From Piper betle (lineage: Eukaryota > Streptophyta > Magnoliopsida > Piperales > Piperaceae), in NCBI GenBank assembly GCA_033002965.1, contig JAURVB010000779.1:1-64000 (forward strand): 64,000 nt of DNA, in the 5' to 3' direction. Positions 1 to 12,179 of the stretch are shown piece by piece. The position numbers and the translations under genes are program-made. The notes beneath the pieces were generated by a model. It made no database searches, was not told where the DNA came from, and was given only the letters and a program-made list of their open reading frames with translations. Within the stretch, counting starts at the first letter, position 1. Each line of letters begins with the position of its first letter.

Positions 1-89
1 TCGTGTAAAGTTAGATTTTTTAAAAAAATTAAATCTGCAAATTATTGGCTATGCTTCACAAAATTTTTTCATTGCTTATTTGTGATTCA

Positions 90-415
90 TGACCAAATTT
101 ATACGTCAAAATTGCGTATGTGCTCTGCAAAATCATAGGGCAACTTTTTTACAAATTGCTATGTGATGTGCAAATTCGTATGTCAAATTTTTTTATGCTA
201 AATTGTGTATATGCTATGCAAAATCGTAGGTCAAATTTTTTACAAATTGCTATGTGATGTGTAAATTCGTATGTCAAATTTTTTTGTGCAAAATTGTGTA
301 TGTGTTGGGCAAAATCGTAGATCAATTTTTTTATAAATTGCTATGTGATGTGCAAATTCGTAGGTCAAATTTTTTTGTGCAAAATTGTGTATGAGCTGTG
401 CAAATTCGTAGGCTC
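90..415. repeat. 91-bp tandem repeat
   Basis: About three and a half head-to-tail copies of an A/T-rich unit. The block 'aaattgctatgtgatgtg' begins near 152, 243 and 334, a constant 91-bp step. Copies differ by a few substitutions. The array lies directly upstream of the hAT-derived coding remains and may be subterminal repeat sequence of that element. Confidence 0.85.
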
Positions 416-419
416 TGAT

Positions 420-3400
420 TTATGGTTCACTTTTCATTTCGAGGATTGTAGGCTCAGTGTGAGTGTTTTTATATTACAGATCTCATACCAGATAAGACAC
501 AGGGAAGATGGATTTTGGATGGGAATATAGCAGACCAGTTAATGCATCTAAGAAGCAAGTCATCTGTAATTTTTGCAAAAAACCATAAGTGGAGGGGTAT
601 ATCGCTTCAAACAACATATTGCTGGAGTTAAAGGAAATGTTACTGCGAGTAAGAAAGTTCCTGAAGCAGATGCACAAAAAATGAAAGATTATTTCAAAGA
701 TGTGGAAAAAGCCAAAAAAAAGAGAAAGGATTAAAGAAGAAATAGGGTCATATGGTTTGAATGACTTAGATATAGAAGAGATGGAAGTTTGGGAGCAAAG
801 TGTTGGGTGCTCTAAGTTTACTGGGAAGAGGAAGGCACCTGTTGTTGAAAGTGAGAAGAAGAATACATCAGGTCAAATGAGAATTTCTACGGCAATAGAA
901 AGAAAGCAAAAGAGCATTTGCATACAGCCATTGCTCGATTCTTCTATCACTGTGCCATTCCTTTCCATGTTGTAGACTCTCGCCTTACTTTTAGAAAATG
1001 ATTGATGTGGCAGGTAAATACAGTAATTAAGGGATCAAACCTCCGGGCAGAAATTCTTTGTGAGGTAATCTTCTTACTACTGAAGTGGCTTCCATAAATG
1101 CTAGCTTAGAGAATATAAAAGTATCATGGAAGACAATATGCTGTTCTATTATGTTTGACGGGTGGACCAATCAATCCGGTAGAACTTTGATCAACTTTCT
1201 AGTTTACTGCCCAAGAGGAATGTATTTCCTTGGATCAGTTGATGCTTCAGACAAAAAAAGGATGCTACGTATTTGTTTAGTTTACTGGACAAAGTAGTAG
1301 AAGATGTTGGGGAGGAAAACGTTGTGCAGGTCATTACTGATAATGCTTCGGCATACAAAGCTGCCGGGAGGAAGCTAGAACATAAGAGACCGCATTTATT
1401 TTGGACTCCGTGTGCTGCCCATTGTATAAATTTGATGCTTAAGGACTTTGCAAAAATTAAGAAAGTTGGAACATGCATTATGAATGCACAAAAAGTCACC
1501 AAATTAATATACAACCACTCATGGTTGTTGGCTCTTATAAGAAATAATTTCACAAATGGACATGAATTGGTGAGACCTGGGGCTACTCGATTTGCTACTC
1601 ATTTTTTGATGATTACTAGTTTCCTCGAACATAAGCAGGCACTAAAAAGCTGTTTGTTTCTGAAATATATTCATCATCGAAGTTTGCAAAAGATAAGGAC
1701 GGAATAGCAGCTGAAAATATTGTCTTAAGTGCACATTTTTGGAAGAAGATGGAATTTGTGCATAAAATAATTGAGCCACTTGTTCGTTTTTTGAGATTGG
1801 TAGATAGTGATGAAAGACCTTCGATGCCATTTGTTTATAATGAAATGCAAAAGACTATCGAAAAAATAAAAGAGGTACATGGCATGAAAGTCGAACGATC
1901 TAAGTTATCAGTTGATATCATCACCAAGAGATGGGCGAATCAATTTTGTCATCCTCTTCATGCTGCATCATATATGCTTAATCCTCAAACTCGTTATCGC
2001 CCTGACTCTACCATTGTATGCTCTTATTTGATTTACATACCTTTTATGATTTTTTTAACAATTTCATATTACTTATGTTTGATTGGGAATAATTTTGTAG
2101 CCAAGTGAGGTGTATCGTGCATTCAATGATGTCATTTGTCGTTTGGAAGTCAATGAGGTAGCTCGATCCATGGCATCTTTGCAGGTGAAGATACTATGAT
2201 TTTTAATTTTTATATATAAATGTTTATATATAACTAAATATGATGATTCATTTTGTTTCAATATTTTGTAGTGGTCCGATTTTGTATCTGCAAAAGGAGA
2301 TTTTGGACATTCTCTTGCAATTACCAATAGAAAAGTCCTTCACCCAGGTAAAATCCACCTTTCTCCAGATTTCATGTTTATTGCAAGCTTATAAGTAAAT
2401 CAATTTGTCAAATGTAGCATCATGATAGGAGCAACATGGTATAAACTGCCTTGAACTACAAAAGATAGCCATTAGAATACTTAGTCAAACTTCATCATCA
2501 TCGGGTTGTGAACGTAATTGGAGTACTTTTGACCAAGTACATACCAAAAAAGAAATCGACTTGCAAGGAAGAGAGTAAATGATCTTGTATATGTTCATTA
2601 TAACATGCGGGTCAAAGTAAGCGAATTGAGGTGGAGGCATAAATATGATGCAATTAGTGAACATTTGAGTTTAGAAGACTCGTTAGATGAGTGGGTTGGA
2701 GAACAGGACAACCCATTAGTATCGGTATGTTTAAATAAAGCTTACATCACATTGATTTTGTGTATGAATTTGTTTTTGAATTGAAATGAATAGGGTATGA
2801 CTTGCCAACATGCAAGATGATTTCTTTGGTACCAATGTTGGCAACAATGATGGTGCAGATGAAGAGGCTTTTGTAGTAAATGAAAGTGGTAACACATTAA
2901 AAGCTGCAATTAGATCGTGTTCTACTACGTCTGATGGTTTTTCTTTGCCTCCTCTTCCTTGTGGACAAAATGTTGATATTGATGTACATATTGACTCCCA
3001 ACATAATTTGTTTTTATTTCCTGAACCTGAGGGACTTCATATAAGTGGGAGTTATATGCCTCCTTTTACGCAGGGGTCTCTTGTTAATGCAGATGATAGC
3101 TCTACTCTTCCTATTGGTGATAATGATTCAGACTCCAAAGATGCTTCAGATGATGAATTAAATGATTTAGTAATAATCACTGTGTAAAATTGTGTCTGAA
3201 CATTCAGTTTTGGACTTATATTAATATCTTGTTGTTATTATTTGATACAACATAAATGATGATATATCAAATGTTATATTTATGACATTGGGGTATTGTA
3301 ATGATAAATTGTGATGCTCTTTTATACTTGTATTAAATTATAAATTTGTGTATTTATATGTAAAAAATATATAATTATGTATTTCAGGTATTTATGTTAT

Positions 3401-3530
3401 GAGGTGTCAAATTTTTGTATATGACAAATTTAGACCGATTTAACTGAACCGATTCCTGTCGATTTAGACCGATTCCGATTCTAATTCCGACTCTCAAAAA
3501 CCGATTCCGATTTCGATTCATACAACCATA
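420..3530 (+). mobile_element. Defective hAT transposon (BED zinc finger, DUF659, dimerisation region)
   Basis: Remains of a plant hAT transposase gene, the enzyme that cuts and pastes this DNA transposon. In order I see a BED-type zinc finger near 515-700 (ICNFCKK, then RFKQHIAGVKGN), a DUF659-like block at 1080-1290 (CSIMFDGWTNQSGR), the catalytic-domain stretch at 1300-1640 (VITDNASAYKAAGRK, TPCAAHCINLML, RPGATRFATHFL), a block at 1700-2015 (HFWKKMEFVHKIIEPLVR), and the C-terminal dimerisation region near 2450-2700 (SSSGCERNWSTF, RNRLARKRVNDLVYV). The frame is broken repeatedly: one A is missing near 585 in the BED finger, and further shifts fall near 905 and 1000. A zinc-ligand Cys appears replaced by Ser near 655. 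An acidic tail-like frame follows at 2810-3187. The 3' side (3430-3520) repeats 'ccgattccgatt'-type motifs typical of hAT subterminal DNA. I could not fix the inverted repeats or target-site duplication, so the borders are approximate. Confidence 0.85.
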
Positions 3531-4170
3531 CTTGTAACAAGATATGTTGGCCACGTCCCTATTGCAATATATAGAAGAGGTTTTAGCTTACGCTGGCAGA
3601 TAAATTTTTTTGTTTGTTACAAATACAAAAAAATGGTGCTATTTGGTTCCATTTTTGTTCATCTTCCAGTTTTTTTGTAAAGGGAAGTAGTCACTCACGG
3701 ACACCCACCCGCAGCCCATGAGGCCATAACAATAACTGAACCTAAAACCTCTCACCCGTCACAAAAATAATGTCCTCAACCGAGTTAAGCCCGCCCTGAC
3801 CACGATAAGCAATATAGCGCTCGTTTTTTTATGCTGAGATTAATTCAAAGCCTACATTAAACGTTTTTTCTCAAAGAAACATTTTGCTGAAATGAATTCT
3901 GGCTACCTGTATCACCTGTATTTTCTTCTTTTTTGGGCATAGCAAGGCGCATTCCAATGAACGTTTTCAAGGTTTGAAGATCGATAAAAAAGACCAGGGA
4001 ATTTAATATTTAGTATCACTATACTATAAATATAATACAATACTGTAAGAAGCCAATAAATAACTCACCATAATATCACACAAGCCAACCCTCACTGGAT
4101 CCAAAGAAAGAAACAATTAGCAGGAAGCTGCAGGATAATTAGACAAACTTCAAAGGCCACACTGATTCAA
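3531..4170. other. Intergenic / SYP22-like 3' flank
   Basis: A/T-rich sequence between the hAT remains and the stop codon of the Qa-SNARE gene. It should include that gene's 3' UTR. I see no other gene or repeat here. Confidence 0.5.
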
Positions 4171-7100
4171 TCAAGCTGCTAGGACAATGACAACGACAAG
4201 CAAGATGAAACCAAAAATCACAAGTAGCAAGCAAGTCTGCATGAGAAGCGCAAGCAAAACGATTAGGTATAACCACATATCAAATGAACTAAATGGCAGA
4301 GAAGTATGGAAATAAAAAAATACCAGAGATGAATTTGTCCTCTGGGACTTGGCAGCGTTCACTAATTGAGTTTTGGCCTGTGCAGTAGCCGCATAAGAGT
4401 TCTCAATATTGGAATCGACGTCCTCTGCAATGGATTACGGTTTTTAGCAGGTCACAGATAAAGCAGAGAGACACATTAAGTATACCGGAAATGGTGCTTA
4501 CAAATCATAAGACAAGATAATTTGTTTAACGTACCAATCATTGTTCCTTGCTCATGGACAAGTACTGCGAGATCCTTGAATATTTCATTGACCTCACCAA
4601 TTTGATGTTGAATCTCTTGGATTCCTTGATCTCGTTCTTCAATGATGGCCTCATTGAAAACAATTTCATTGTCCAAAAGAATGAATTGCTGTCTGCAGGA
4701 GAAAGTTTAGAAAATCATGGACAAGCAACAGAAGAAGGGTATATATGGATCGCAAGACTTGTGCCAGAAAAAAATTCATAAATGTTCACTCAAGCATTGA
4801 ATGATAGCAAGTGCATGAAAAAAATATAATGATAGCCGACTTATCAACACTTCATCATTCTTTGAAAACTGTTTAGATAAAGGCATATTCAAGACAATTA
4901 ACTTAAACAGACTAATCAAATGCCACACTCATAAGCAAGGAGATAAAATCAAATCCAGTTACAATTCACAACTATCTTCATTCACAATACACAAATGAAC
5001 TAAATTTGGCCACGGACCATTGAAATGGCAGCAAAAAAGAGGCCAGGTACATGAGATATTTGTGGACAAGCTGGAAGAAACGAGTATATTTAAATAGCAT
5101 AATATTAAGGTTTAGTCACAAAGACCCAGTCAAATAATGCAATCATGGCTATCAGTTCAAGCAATTAGTACATGTTTCTAAAATGCACACTTGACATGGG
5201 AACAATAATCAAATTTACCTTCGAGATTCTAAACGCAAAGCACTTTCTTCAGAGTTTCTGTAATCCTGATTGTCAAGTGCACTTGAGCCATTACTGAAAC
5301 TGTAGCAACATTTGCTATAAATATGAATTCTAAAAGGACAAACAAAATGTGATAAAGAGAACATTGCATGCCTTGATGGAGTAACTATTGGAGGTGCAAA
5401 AGGGGCATAAGCAGTTTCTCTCTCAGCAGCAAGTCGTTGAGTTTTCTGAAATTCCTTCAATACCGCCTGGAAATCTTTTGCAAGCTTGGCATCCGCAATC
5501 TTTTTGCTGGCCTGTTTGCACATAAAAGGGAACTTGTTATGCTAATTTTGCATGACTAGAACAGCTGAAGGAATTCTGACAGAAGTATGGTGTCATTCTT
5601 TATCCAAAAAATATTAGCAGAAACTTTAAAGTTATTAACGTAGTAGTAGAGTTTGTTAGTTGTGGTTGTTTTATAGCTGTGTGTTTGTTATAGCTGTTGT
5701 AGCTGAGAGGTATGTTTCCTACTTCTTTTTTAGTGCTGTACTTTCTTCTTGTCATATCTAGTTGATAATTTTCTTGTTGTCTATCCTTTGCCTAGAAAAG
5801 TCTTATTGGCTGATCAATTTCATATAGTTCTTGCCTTTGGCCAAGGTCGTGTCTCCTTAACAGATTCTCTTTTCCTAGATGAAGTTCTATATGTTCCATC
5901 ATTTCCTATCAGTCTTCTCTCTGTAAAGAAGCTGAACTCCTCTTTGCAATGTGTGTTTCCTCCACTAGTTCTATCGTATCTTTCATGATGTAGCAACCAG
6001 CAGAATACTTGGCCAGGGGATCAGTAAGCAAACATTGTACTTCCTGGACATCACGTGCACCATTCATTCCTCTTCAGCAGTGGCTCCTTCTCCTTCAGAT
6101 TCACCAATAAAATGGCATGCTCAGTCATCCTAGTCTACCAAAGCTGCAAGTAGTTGTTCCTTCTCTTAGGCCTATTTCGAATTTACAGTGTGAATGTTGT
6201 CAGCTTTCAAAGCATGTTAGGTCTAGTTTTCCAATTAGTCTAAAGACCCACTCCTCTACACCATTTGAACTCTCCTAACATGTCCAGCAGATGGTAGGTA
6301 GCCAAAATAACTCTCAAAACTATAAGCAAAAATCTATAAGTTTTATGATAATGGATGTAATAAAATGTCAAATTTAAAAACAATTTTCAAAAAAGTTGTG
6401 CACGCAAACAAGGAGGAATATGAGGCACCATTTCCACATGTATTGCATAAACAGCAAGAGCACTCACACTGACTCCTGACTGATGATCGGTTTCACTAGC
6501 TAGCTTAAGCTTATCTGACGTGTCTTTTACTAGTTGTGCAATATGCAGCCTCGTTTTGTGCCTGAAAGAGTAATTTAAATCAGTTGTCAACAATATGCGG
6601 GCAATTTGCACGTTCATGATTTAAATAGAACAGAAGCAGCAATACCCATTCAACTCGCGAGTAACAAAGACAGCAGAAGTTAAAAACACAAAAAGAACCA
6701 TTAATAGCCCAGGTTAGTCTGAAATATTAAAATGCAAAGAATGCATATGATTTACACCTTACTAGGTCATCGCTCATCGGCATTGTTAAGAACAAAGCAA
6801 CTAATTCAAGGTGTAAGGTCGTCCTGACCCCTTCTACCATCTCTTCCCATAAACAGGATACATTTTGAGGATATCCAAATCATTTACATTCTTAAGCACC
6901 GAACAAATGATTTAATGCGAAAATTAAATGCCGACTACCATTGCAATTCCTTCACATAAAGGATCATTCTATCAAATATATAGTTCATTTAGATTCTAAA
7001 ACATCCAACAAACAACTCAACGTTTGAGAATTGCTTGGGAACAATTTTTAGAACATCCAAATTGTTTACATTTTGAAGCATCTAACAAACGATTCAAACT

Positions 7101-7406
7101 AACATTGATAGCGTTCACCTCTAACATCTCTGCGACGGTCAATGAATAACGAGATCATTCTCAATCAACAAAGTCAACACCAAGAATCAACACATTTCAA
7201 GGCCAATTCTGAGCAAGCAAAAACCCTTACAACTTCTCGCGCAGCTCGGGGGTGTCCTTGGGGGTGCCGACGGTGTTGACGAGGCGCTGAAACCCCGACA
7301 CGGCGGTGTTGATCCGGAACACCCCCGCCGCCACCGCCTGCGACGGATCCGCCGGCCCCCGCCAGAGCGCCGGCGACCGCCCGGCCTCCAAGTCCTGGAA
7401 GCTCAT
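4171..7406 (-). CDS. SYP22: Vacuolar/prevacuolar Qa-SNARE, syntaxin SYP2 group (SYP22/VAM3-like), 269 aa
   Basis: A syntaxin that would sit on prevacuolar and vacuolar membranes and pair with other SNAREs to fuse vesicles. Seven exons (plus-strand coordinates, 5' exon last) join in frame: 4171-4236, 4324-4424, 4535-4692, 5219-5293, 5372-5511, 6468-6561, 7231-7406; 810 bp. The start is the first ATG, giving MSFQDLEAG. The N-terminal region carries family blocks [35 protein letters not shown] and [20 protein letters not shown] (Habc helices). The SNARE helix runs roughly from residue 165 to 230 ([32 protein letters not shown]), with the zero-layer Gln at about residue 210. A single C-terminal membrane anchor covers residues 249-269, ending VIVLAA, so it is tail-anchored. 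One intron (5294-5371) has a GC donor, and intron 2 (5512-6467) holds a copia-like fragment. No stop or frameshift was found, so the gene looks functional. SYP21 versus SYP22 cannot be decided by eye. Confidence 0.93.
5700..6270 (+). mobile_element. Ty1/copia-like polyprotein fragment inside a SYP22-like intron
   Basis: Within intron 2 of the Qa-SNARE gene, in the opposite orientation, the plus strand encodes a fragment typical of the copia protease / GAG-pre-integrase boundary: [20 protein letters not shown] followed by [18 protein letters not shown], then [17 protein letters not shown]. After that the frame is interrupted by stops, though pre-integrase-like words remain to about 6250. No LTRs, reverse transcriptase or RNase H are visible, so this is a short dead relic. 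The host gene's splice sites are unaffected. Confidence 0.75.
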
Positions 7407-8947
7407 CTTCTCCTCTGCCCCCAGAATCCGGATCCCAAATCCAGGCCTAAGGGTTTCGGTTCCGCGAAACCCTCAGAAACCCGAATCGGGGAACCGATCG
7501 GGGAACTACCTCCAACGAAGAACAACAACAATGGCGGCGATCGACATATACATATACATATATGGAATATGCGAAGATTGCGCCTAAAATTGGGGAAGGA
7601 CGAGTTCGTCTTTTTTTTTTTTTAAAGAAAAAATTTTAAAAAGTCGAATCTTTTTGTTTTGGAGGGGCGATGATGAGCTGGATGGGACCTGTTCTTGTCC
7701 GCCGGCACGTTGGCGGGAGGTGGACGAAGGGCCCCGCTCACGCCAGGCTGTTTTTAAAAAAACAAAAAAAATATTTTGAATTTAAATTTGAATTTGTTTT
7801 TTATTATTTAGGCTTATTTTGAAACTGGGGAACGAAGTTCCCTCCAAAATCTTATTGATTTAAGTTATTTATTTTTACCACGTACAATAAAGATCTAATT
7901 TTAATTTTTTTATAATTATCAATAAATATTAAAATTCTCGATTTAAGCATAAAAATTGTCATTAACTTTAAATTAAAAAAATGTAAATATTACGTTCAAA
8001 AAATTAAAAGTTCAAAACAATTAAATTTTTTTGGGGAATGGATGCATTTATTAATTCATGTATTTCCGATTCTATCAGAATTTTTATAAAAGTGTTTCAT
8101 TTGCTTTTATTCTATAGAAGTTCATCTTCTCAAAATGTATCTTTATTTTTTATTTAATTATTCTTTTGATCATCAATTCAACCTTTTATTAAAAAGATAT
8201 ACCTTAATTATATTTCATTTATTTTGTATTTATTAATGTTTAAACAGATTTCATTTATTTTGTGTTTATTAATGTCAGAGTGAGGTCAATCTCGCTTAAA
8301 CTCAGATTTGGTTATATTTAAAGTACAATTTTTTTATAAGTAATGCCTAGTAGTGTTAGAATTAAGACCAAGTAGCAATAAAAGTGACATATATAATATG
8401 ATAATTGGAAGGTATTTGATTATAAAATAAAAAAACGAAAAATAAATAGTCCTACTTAAAACATCTACAGCACAATTAAGAGGGGCATGCTTGTACATTT
8501 GTAATTTTATCAATTTTAAAAAATATGATTTTACTTATCAATTTGCACCCAAGTCCGAGTGAGTGCACGCCATAGATAGAATATATTAGTCATAAAACTT
8601 TATATTTTTATTAAAGCATAATAAATACATGGTCTTACCATTGTTAATTATTATATTTTATAAAGGAAATTTGATAGCTAGCTTTGTAAAATGGAGCAGC
8701 CAATTGGAGCTAAATAAACTGGCCAATATGAATGGCACAATCAATAAGAGAAATAAGAGTAAACATAAATGTTTGTTATTTCTTCATCCCCACAATGGCA
8801 ACCAAATTAAGAGACAGAATTGAGAGGCAGTAATCACATTAATTGTGAATAACAGCTTATCTCAATTGGCCGTTTAACAAATTATTTGTGGGATTCTAAT
8901 TTTTTAGAGCCAACAAGCCTTCTGAAATACTTTCTTCATGAGAATTC
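7407..8947. other. Promoter side of SYP22-like gene and A/T-rich spacer
   Basis: The stretch 7407-7560 is probably 5' UTR and core promoter of the leftward Qa-SNARE gene; it becomes C/G-rich toward the start codon. From about 7740 to 8947 the DNA is strongly A/T-rich with no supported gene. The rightward open frame at 7306-7587 is the antisense of exon 1 and is not counted. Confidence 0.5.
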
Positions 8948-11900
8948 TCATAGAACATCAACAAACGTCTTTGCCAACACTTCTTTCACATCCTGGGGAG
9001 AAAATATGAACTCCACTGCATTTCTTGCCAGCATTGACAACTCATTTTTGCTCAGCCCTGTATTTTTCAAGGGGAGGTTATTGACACTTATAGACATTCT
9101 ATATCAAGAGTTCTGCAAATTTTTTGTACTATGGAAAGATTTTAGCTCACCGAAGGCAGAAGCAACCAGGTGGTATTCGCGCGAGAGGCTCGTGGAGAAG
9201 ACACCTGTGTCATCGGTACAGATGACTAGCGGGTGCTTTGCCTGGTAAAGGTCAACTGAAAAGGTATAAATACATAAAAGTGAATGCCAGTTTCCCCGTA
9301 GGATAAAATTGAGAACATTAGAAGCAGTTACATTGCAAGGCAAGATGTTAACTATTTCCCATAGAAACAGTTTTCATAATAAAAACAATATAAGATCGAT
9401 AGGCAGATTACAAACCAAAATGATGTTTCTCAATCAATGGAACAGTATTGGTCGTGACATTTGATGTTACACAAATTTCTACCTGCACAAAATTCATTAA
9501 GTTATTTGGCTTGAATTGAAAATAGGGATCGTTCAGTAGAAATATGCAAAAAATACCGGGATTTTTGAAGACTTTAAATGACTCCATGCTTCTTTCTCAA
9601 AACAAACAGCATGACCAATTCTCTGAGGATGAAATTCCAACATAGACTGAACTTCTTTTGGGTTAGGCACCTACATGTGCTAACTCATATAAAAATACAT
9701 TAGACAAAAGTGTAAGCATACTCGCTGTATACTGATGCAACCGTTTACTTAATTAAAGTTTGTGAAATTGTTACACACCTCTCCACAGTGGAGGGTGATG
9801 GGGAGTCCTTGTTCCTTGGCAAAAATAAGAGCTGGCAAGAAAGTTGACCTGCACATAAAATTATGTGAATTTCAACAATATGAATTGCAATGTGTAATTT
9901 AAGCATCTTTCACGGGAATACCATTGCCCCACTTTGGGATTGCCGGACAGGTCAATTCCAATTACTCCCATATTTTTCATTTCCACTGCCAGATGAACCT
10001 GTTTAAGAAGAGGCCTCAGGTAGTAAGGTACGTGGTTGGATCATTGATTAAACATATAATTCTCTTCATAAGCAAAATGTATTACACCTACCGTTTCCAT
10101 CGCTGCTTCAGTAGTCTCTCTGCGGTCTATGCTTAAAAGAAGACGGACAAAGATCTTTCTTCTTCCATTGCCAAAGGGAAATTGAGGCAGGTTGCTACGG
10201 TTGCAATTACTGACAAATGGAGCGAACGAAACATCAACTGAATCAACTGTCTTCAACCCTTCAATCACTGCTTCCATATAAGAGCGTTTACTCATGCCAA
10301 TTGATTCATTTTTCTGAAAGAAAGATGCTGAACGTTGATTGACTTTTCCTACAAAACCGCAAGGTATAAATGCAAGACACATCTGTTCTTGTACCTTTGG
10401 AGTAGTACGCAGTTCAAGATAAATTACATTTTCTGCAGCAAAATCTTCAATTACCTGTGATGAAAACAAACATAAACAATGTGGATTTACTGGTGAAACA
10501 ATTTGCAAAAAATTTTGCATACTTCTCTGGTAATTCTCGTGACAGTTGCATGGTTGGTGGCAACCGTGTGAATCAGATCAAACAGCTTGAAGCACTCAGA
10601 GAGAGAACGAGCATCTGCAAAAATAAGTTTTAGTAAGTCATAAGTATAAGAAGAAACCAAAGAAAGTGAAGCAGCCTTTTACATGATCTCAAGCAGCAAG
10701 TTAGGCCCCTGTAACAAACCAGAAGGGAGGTATATATGGGGCTCGCAGTAAATTAATCCACCACAATTAACCATCTATTTGTGCATTTTGTGGTCCATTG
10801 ACACAATTATTCATAAACTTCTAGAGGAATGAGGGATTTCACATCTCTCTTCCCTTACTCGCTGGATGACCAGTTGCCTTCACATTGATAAATTGATAAG
10901 GACTGTTATGCATAAAAGCAATCGGCATTATTCTTGGAGCACAAAAAAGGCACATGCACGCAAATTTTCTTCCGTTTCAAATGCTAAGATTATTTTCTTG
11001 ATTAAATTCCCTTTTTTCTAGCTATCAAGCAAAACGTGCTCCAGAACCTGAAGTTATGTTCTGTACAGATAGAGGTTGGACACAACAAATATCAAAAAGG
11101 ATAATAGAAAAGGAAAAGGAACAAGGAAAACAGCTTCTCTCCATACTTTTCTCGATAATATGCACCATGTCAGCGAAATCTAGGACACCTTTGTTTCCTA
11201 GGACTTCCGCAAGCTCTCTGCAAGAAAAAGATTAGTAATAATCAAAAGGCTAAACACTTGGACCCGTATATAAATCATTCAAAGTATCAGCAGGCTCGTC
11301 TAATCACCAATCTGATAACTAAAGCAAGAAGGCATGGAAATGGTACTCTAAATCTCAATAAACTTCATAGATCGTCTCTCAAAAACAGTGCAGCATAAAG
11401 GATGGTGTACGTTGTAAGTAAACATGTACACATATTTAGATTAGGTATAGAAGCCACAAGCATGCCACCTTAAAAACATATGTAGAAAAATATCTAGAAA
11501 TAGGTAAAGCTTAATCTAACTAAAAACTGAACACATCATAACAAAAAAGACTAATGCGGAAGATGCTGAAAGTAGATAGTAGTAATGCACATAGAAACAA
11601 ACAAGCCGCAAGCATGCCATCTTAAAATTATGTAAAAAAATACTCAGAAAGAGTCACATGTTCTGAAAAAGGAGGCATTATTAACAGGCATTAACGAAAT
11701 AGCAAGTATAATTCATTAACAACCCCAAATTATACATAATAACAAGGAATTGCCATGACATTAACACACAACCAACATAACCCAAACCCCAAATTTACCA
11801 TTAAAAAGCCCAGATGCAGGGCGTAAATTAAAACTCGCGGGATTATCATAAGTGAAGATTTAACTCGTGCACTGTTCATAGTAAAGGTGTAGCAAGGAGA

Positions 11901-12012
11901 AGGGCGCATACAGTAGAGTGGAGTCTCTGATGGAGCCATTGAGATGGGCATGGAGCTCGATCTTGGGGAGGGAGATGCACCATTCCAACTCCACTTTGTC
12001 TTCTCCTTCCAT
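8948..12012 (-). CDS. MAPDA: N6-methyl-AMP deaminase (adenosine deaminase-like, MAPDA/ADAL), 362 aa
   Basis: A zinc aminohydrolase that in Arabidopsis converts N6-methyl-AMP to IMP, clearing modified nucleotides released by RNA turnover; cytosolic. Eleven exons join in frame (plus coordinates): 8948-9057, 9151-9255, 9416-9482, 9557-9670, 9779-9848, 9922-9998, 10092-10313, 10395-10454, 10523-10614, 11147-11217, 11912-12012; 1089 bp. Active-site elements are all present. The HxH metal pair is in LPKIELHAHLNGS (His21, His23). A substrate loop is GIDLSGNP. His228 and catalytic Glu231 lie in ITLHCGE. RIGHA (His251) follows. The metal-binding Asp pair lies in CTDDTGVFS (306/307). ELRTTPK and GMSKRSYMEAV are strong family blocks. 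The length matches plant homologues (about 355 aa). The start is the ATG at 12012, with a TATA box about 85 bp upstream. No disabling change was seen. Confidence 0.93.
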
Positions 12013-12092
12013 TATCTTCTTCTCCTACTCCCACCTAAAGGTCTTACAACGAATCCAACAAGGGATATGGAGCGGGGGAGGGAAGGCGGGGG

Positions 12093-12100
12093 CTTATATA
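12093..12100 (-). promoter_or_regulatory. TATA box of the MAPDA gene
   Basis: On the minus strand the sequence TATATAAG lies about 81-88 bp upstream of the MAPDA ATG, in a C-rich context. Spacing fits a TATA box with a short leader. The call rests on sequence and position only. Confidence 0.5.
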
Positions 12101-12179
12101 GACCTTGGGATCTGTGGACCCCTACATATACAATGACAAGTGTCGTTGCCGCGTGTCATGTCATGCCCTAATTTAATTA

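Noticed and set aside
90..415. Regular repeats that might suggest a CRISPR array
   Set aside because: A simple 91-bp tandem repeat without unique spacers, in a plant nuclear context.
7306..7587. Plus-strand frame of 93 codons
   Set aside because: Antisense to the GC-rich first exon of the SYP22-like gene; the minus strand has the conserved protein.
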